Shown: positions 60,062 to 64,000 of the stretch, piece by piece
Layout of the letters: each line of letters begins with the position of its first letter
How positions within the stretch are numbered: the stretch's first letter is position 1
NCBI GenBank assembly: GCA_019233975.1
Contig: JAFALY010000008.1
Coordinates: forward strand, 1-64,000
Length of the DNA: 64,000 nt
DNA from: Alphaproteobacteria bacterium
Lineage (GTDB): Bacteria; Pseudomonadota; Alphaproteobacteria; UBA9219
Reading direction: 5' to 3'
Made by a program: the position numbers and the translations under genes
Notes under the pieces: model-generated
The model's database searches: none
Told to the model about the DNA's origin: nothing
Seen by the model: the letters and a program-made list of their open reading frames with translations, nothing else

Positions 60062-60817
60062 TTATGCAAGCGTATCATGCGCCACTGCCCGCGCATAGGC
60101 TTTGACTGTTTCAGCAAAGCCAATCCTTAGGGCATCCACTGTCAGCTCATGCCCGATAGAAGCTTCGGCCAGAAAGGGAATGCCGGCTACCAACGGCGGC
60201 AGATTCTGCAGGTTCAAATCATGCCCGGCATTGACAATCAGGCCGCGTGCGCGTGCCGCTTTGGCCGTACGTATGCAGTCAGCCAGTGCGGCCCGATGAT
60301 CACCCTTACGAAAGGCTTCGGCATAAGCGCCGGTATAAATTTCAACGCCCTGTACGCCAATGTGCGCGATGCGATCCAGAACATCCGGCTTGGCATCGGG
60401 ATCGACAAAAAAGATGGCGCGCGTCTTGATTTTTTTCAAATGTTCCATCACTGGCGCTAGCATCTGCATTTGCGCAGGTGTCAGATCCCACCCCTTGTCT
60501 GATGTGAAGGCATCGCGCGCATCAGGCACCAAAGTGCATTGTTCGGGGCGTACACGATCGACAATCTCCAGATAACGCGCATCGGGATACCCTTCGACAT
60601 TATATTCCATTGCGGGTCGCAGGGGACGCAGGAAAGCGGCAATGGCATCAACGTCTGTGCGGCGTATGTGGCGTTCATCCGGACGCGGGTGGACGGTCAG
60701 GCCATGCGCGCCGCCCTCTAATGCCAACGCGGCAAAGGTCAGCAAATCCGGTACGCCAGTGTAGCGTGAATTGCGAAGCAGGGCGACTTTGTTAAGATTG
60801 ACGCTAAGTTTTGCCAT
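60062..60817 (-). CDS. pdxJ: Pyridoxine 5'-phosphate synthase
   Basis: LSVNLNKVALLRNSRYTGVPDL; GLTVHPRPDERHIRRTDV; VNAGHDLNLQNLP. Confidence 0.95.
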   Translation of the reverse strand: MAKLSVNLNKVALLRNSRYTGVPDLLTFAALALEGGAHGLTVHPRPDERHIRRTDVDAIAAFLRPLRPAMEYNVEGYPDARYLEIVDRVRPEQCTLVPDARDAFTSDKGWDLTPAQMQMLAPVMEHLKKIKTRAIFFVDPDAKPDVLDRIAHIGVQGVEIYTGAYAEAFRKGDHRAALADCIRTAKAARARGLIVNAGHDLNLQNLPPLVAGIPFLAEASIGHELTVDALRIGFAETVKAYARAVAHDTLA

Positions 60818-61036
60818 GGAGAAAAACGATGTAACGAAGCGGATTATAGGGCGGCCTGACGGAATTTCCTACCTGCAAAAAACCGGACGATCATGCAGAT
60901 TTTATCCATAACATTATATGAATCATTGGTTTAGGCTTTGATGGCCAGCCATTCCTGCATTGCAATGAATCAGCCTGCTTGCTATACCCTTTGAAACCCG
61001 CGCTTTTGCTGCGCTGCAAGGATAAACAACCATTCC

Positions 61037-61834
61037 ATGAACATACGCATGAACCGCCGTCGCCGCCTGTACGAAGGAAAAGCCAAAGTCTTGTTCGAGG
61101 GGCCGGAGCCAGGCACCCTGGTACAATACTTCAAGGATGACGCGACCGCCTTTAATAACCAGAAAAAAGGCACCATCACCGGCAAGGGTGTTCTGAATAA
61201 CCGTATTTCGGAATATCTGATGACCAAGCTGAACGAGATTGGCGTGCCGACCCATTTCATGCGTCGCCTGAATATGCGTGAGCAGTTGATCCGTAAGGTC
61301 GAAATTATTCCAATTGAAGTCGTCGTGCGCAATGTCGTCGCCGGTTCGTTGGCCAAGCGCTTGGGTATTCCCGAGGGCACCGTACTGCCGCGTTCGATCG
61401 TTGAATTTTATTACAAGAATGACCAGTTGGGCGACCCCATGGTGTCGGACGAACATATCACGGCCTTTGGCTGGGCCTGCGCGCCGGAACTGGAAGAGAT
61501 TATGAGCCTCGCGCTGCGTGTGAACGACTATCTATCCGGCCTGTTCCTTGGCATCGGGCTGAAGCTGGTGGATTTCAAACTGGAATTCGGCCGCGTGTGG
61601 GAAGAAGACGGCATGATGCGTATCATCTTGGCCGACGAAATCAGTCCCGACAATTGCCGCCTGTGGGACGTGCGTTCCAACGAAAAGATGGACAAGGATC
61701 GTTTCCGTCAGGACCTGGGCAAGGTTGAAGAAGCGTATCAGGAAGTCGCGCGTCGTCTCGGCATCATGCCGGAAATGGTGACGGGCGCGGATGTGCCGCT
61801 CGACGGTTCGATCGAAACAATTGGTAAAGCTTGA
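61037..61834 (+). CDS. purC: Phosphoribosylaminoimidazole-succinocarboxamide synthase
   Basis: [72 protein letters not shown]. Confidence 0.95.
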   Translation: MNIRMNRRRRLYEGKAKVLFEGPEPGTLVQYFKDDATAFNNQKKGTITGKGVLNNRISEYLMTKLNEIGVPTHFMRRLNMREQLIRKVEIIPIEVVVRNVVAGSLAKRLGIPEGTVLPRSIVEFYYKNDQLGDPMVSDEHITAFGWACAPELEEIMSLALRVNDYLSGLFLGIGLKLVDFKLEFGRVWEEDGMMRIILADEISPDNCRLWDVRSNEKMDKDRFRQDLGKVEEAYQEVARRLGIMPEMVTGADVPLDGSIETIGKA

Positions 61835-61846
61835 TTGGAGCTTGTG

Positions 61847-62086
61847 ATGAAAGCACGCATTGATGTGACCTTGAAAGAAGGCGTTTTGGATCCGCAGGGC
61901 AAGGCGATAGGCCACGCGTTGCAAAATCTTGGCTTTGCCGGTGTGAAGGATGTGCGTGTGGGTAAGGTGATCGAGCTTGATCTGGCCGAAGCCGATGCGT
62001 CGCGTGCGACCGAGGTGGCCCGTCAGATGGCCGAGAAAATGCTCGCCAACCAAGTCATCGAAGATTTCCGCGTTACTATTCTCTAA
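61847..62086 (+). CDS. purS: FGAM synthase subunit PurS
   Basis: MKARIDVTLKEGVLDPQGKAIGHALQNLGFAGVKDVRVGKVIEL. Confidence 0.92.
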   Translation: MKARIDVTLKEGVLDPQGKAIGHALQNLGFAGVKDVRVGKVIELDLAEADASRATEVARQMAEKMLANQVIEDFRVTIL

Positions 62087-62126
62087 TTTCCTTCCTTTCT
62101 ACTCCCTTTCTCCCATGGGGTTTATT

Positions 62127-62462
62127 ATGGCACGTTTGCGCAGCATTTTTTCCGTTTTGGGTTTTCTGGCCGTGATGACCGGCGCGGGTATGGCCCTGAC
62201 CGGCTGTGCCGACACCAATCAGGTCAGCTTTGTTCGCCTGTCTATGGACGCACCACCGCCTGCACAGATCGAAGATGTGCCTGAGCTGAACAACCCGCCT
62301 ACCGAAACATGGCGCCCCGGCTATTGGGCCTATACCGGCGCTGATTTCTATTGGGTGCCGGGCGAGGTGATCCCGCGCCCTTCAGAAACGGCCATATGGA
62401 TCGCCGACCATTGGGAACAACGCGGCTACGGCTGGGCCTTTGTGCCCGGCGTGTGGCGCTGA
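62127..62462 (+). CDS. Small lipoprotein with WxxGxW-type repeats
   Basis: Lipobox LTGC; ETWRPGYWAYTGADFYWVPGEV...GWAFVPGVWR. Confidence 0.75.
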   Translation: MARLRSIFSVLGFLAVMTGAGMALTGCADTNQVSFVRLSMDAPPPAQIEDVPELNNPPTETWRPGYWAYTGADFYWVPGEVIPRPSETAIWIADHWEQRGYGWAFVPGVWR

Positions 62463-62516
62463 TTTAATCCTGACGGTTTATAACGGTGTGTAGGACTTAG
62501 GCGTGTCGCTTGGGCC

Positions 62517-63314
62517 TTACAGCAGCGTGTGTTCCAGAATATTCAGGCAAAACTCGGCAGCGGGCGCCACGGCCTCGATCACCGGCTGGACGCCGTCCAG
62601 CATTGACCCCGCCGCGTGGCCAAAGGCCGACAGCATATCGCTGCAGATATGGCTGATGCCGTTCGGGACATCGCGCACAAGCCAGTCACCGCAGGCTTCA
62701 AAGCGGCCAAGGATACCCTCTTCAACAAGCTCCGGCACATGTGCCACGGCATCCAGATGCAGCATCTGTGTAAGATGGTCGTCGATAAAGGATGGGATGT
62801 AGTCGAACGGCGCGTCGATGGATGTGCCGATATGACCGATGCGAGCCAGTGCGGACTCAACCTGCTCTAAATGCTCCGGGAGTTCTTCCCAAAAATAGGG
62901 GTTGTTCCATAACTGGATGACATAGGGGCCGGATGACCCTGTGATCACAATCTTGCCCCAGGCGGCGTAACCATGGTCGTCAGGATCCCATGGGTGCTGG
63001 TGACCTTTTTCCTGGTTGATGCTGTGGAACAATAACTGCCTGTTTTGCGGATCTTTTTTCGAGCCGCCAAACTTTTTGGGTTTTATATGATCGTCGGTCA
63101 GCAGTTCCTTGACGATGGGCACAAGAAAACCGCCTGCAAGAAAACCTGCCGTGCCGGTTGCGACATGTTCGGCGACATGCAAGGCGTGAAATGTTACCTG
63201 ACCAGCCCGGATAAGGGCGTTCAACATGCGTTTCAGGCGTTTGTAATCGCCAATTGCGGTCGTGTTATCACCGCGTGCGCCTATCTTGGGGGTCTTGTTG
63301 CCGCGCCTAGACAT
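62517..63314 (-). CDS. Uncharacterised 265 aa protein
   Basis: Long ORF without recognised family; hydrophobic segment near N-terminus. Confidence 0.65.
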   Translation of the reverse strand: MSRRGNKTPKIGARGDNTTAIGDYKRLKRMLNALIRAGQVTFHALHVAEHVATGTAGFLAGGFLVPIVKELLTDDHIKPKKFGGSKKDPQNRQLLFHSINQEKGHQHPWDPDDHGYAAWGKIVITGSSGPYVIQLWNNPYFWEELPEHLEQVESALARIGHIGTSIDAPFDYIPSFIDDHLTQMLHLDAVAHVPELVEEGILGRFEACGDWLVRDVPNGISHICSDMLSAFGHAAGSMLDGVQPVIEAVAPAAEFCLNILEHTLL

Positions 63315-63545
63315 CGCAACGCTCCTTTCCGCAAACGGCGGAAAGGGGCAAACCGGGTGTCATGGAGCCTGCGAACGGATCAACCCAGAAACAACCAACC
63401 CAACAATAAAAATGCCCTAACAAAACCATCGCCCTAACACTGTCGAAATACACAGGTGTGTGGGTTAGATAGCAAACCGCATCTGAAACTAAAACGGGAA
63501 ATTAGGTTTAAAAAAACGACTGTTTTGGGCGGAGGTTAACGGGGC

Positions 63546-64000
63546 TTAGTTAATTTCATCCTCACCCTGCCGGGCGGGCGGGATAATCAGGACTTTGTCC
63601 ACGCGGCGGGCATCCATATCGACGACTTCAAACCTGAAATCCTGCCATGTCGCCTTGTCGCCTGTGGTCGGCAGGCGGCCCAATTGTTCAATCACAAAAC
63701 CGGCCAGCGTGTGGAAATCGCCGCTGCCCTGCATGCCTTTGACGGACAGCAAACTTTCAACTTCGTCGATGGGGGTCATGCCGTCCAGAAGCCAGCTGCC
63801 ATCCTCGCGTAGATGCGGCGCATCGGTCGTATCCTGACCATGCGCCGGCAGTTCGCCGGTGATGGCCTGCGCGATATCGGTCAGGGTGACGATGCCTTCC
63901 ACGCTGCCATATTCGTCGGCGATGATGGCGATATACTGGCCGGATTGTTTGAACTGTTCCACGAGGCGCAGCACATGCGTGGTGTCGGGTACAATCAACG
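63546..64000 (-). CDS. C-terminal part of a CBS-domain/CorC-HlyC family protein (runs off window end)
   Basis: VLRLVEQFKQSGQYIAIIADEYGSVEGIVTLTDIAQAITGEL; CorC_HlyC domain DGMTPIDEVESLL...HTLAGFVIEQLGRLPTTGD. Confidence 0.85.
   Translation of the reverse strand, partial: LIVPDTTHVLRLVEQFKQSGQYIAIIADEYGSVEGIVTLTDIAQAITGELPAHGQDTTDAPHLREDGSWLLDGMTPIDEVESLLSVKGMQGSGDFHTLAGFVIEQLGRLPTTGDKATWQDFRFEVVDMDARRVDKVLIIPPARQGEDEIN

Noticed and set aside
1-64000. CRISPR arrays, insertion sequences, rRNA operons
   Set aside because: No regularly spaced repeats, transposase ORFs or rRNA signature sequences were seen

Overview
A 64 kb chromosomal window, probably alphaproteobacterial (taxon inferred from gene content, low certainty). 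About bases 1-16,600 hold a contiguous + strand locus that combines Dot/Icm (type IVB secretion, IncI tra-type) genes, dotD-dotC-dotB-icmT, with a thin-pilus set like that of plasmid R64: a PilL/TcpQ-like protein, the PilN secretin, PilO, PilP, the PilQ ATPase, PilR and three tandem PilS-like prepilins. A lytic transglycosylase, a DsbC-like thiol-disulfide protein and several uncharacterised proteins lie in the same run. This is the best candidate for an unusual system. The rest is mostly housekeeping: lysS, a fadA/fadN/fadE-like beta-oxidation cluster, lolA, purA, polA, rho, queH/queA/tgt, rplI/rpsR/rpsF, tRNA-Phe, pdxJ, purC and purS. A flagellar hook cluster (flgE-flgK-flgL) has a near-consensus sigma-54 promoter and is followed by a divergent PKMT-type methyltransferase-like protein and a glycosyltransferase. 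An AT-rich islet at about 29.5-31.4 kb carries an XRE regulator and an EgtD-like methyltransferase with an atypical substrate-site motif. All identifications come from reading translated sequence; no database search was run.
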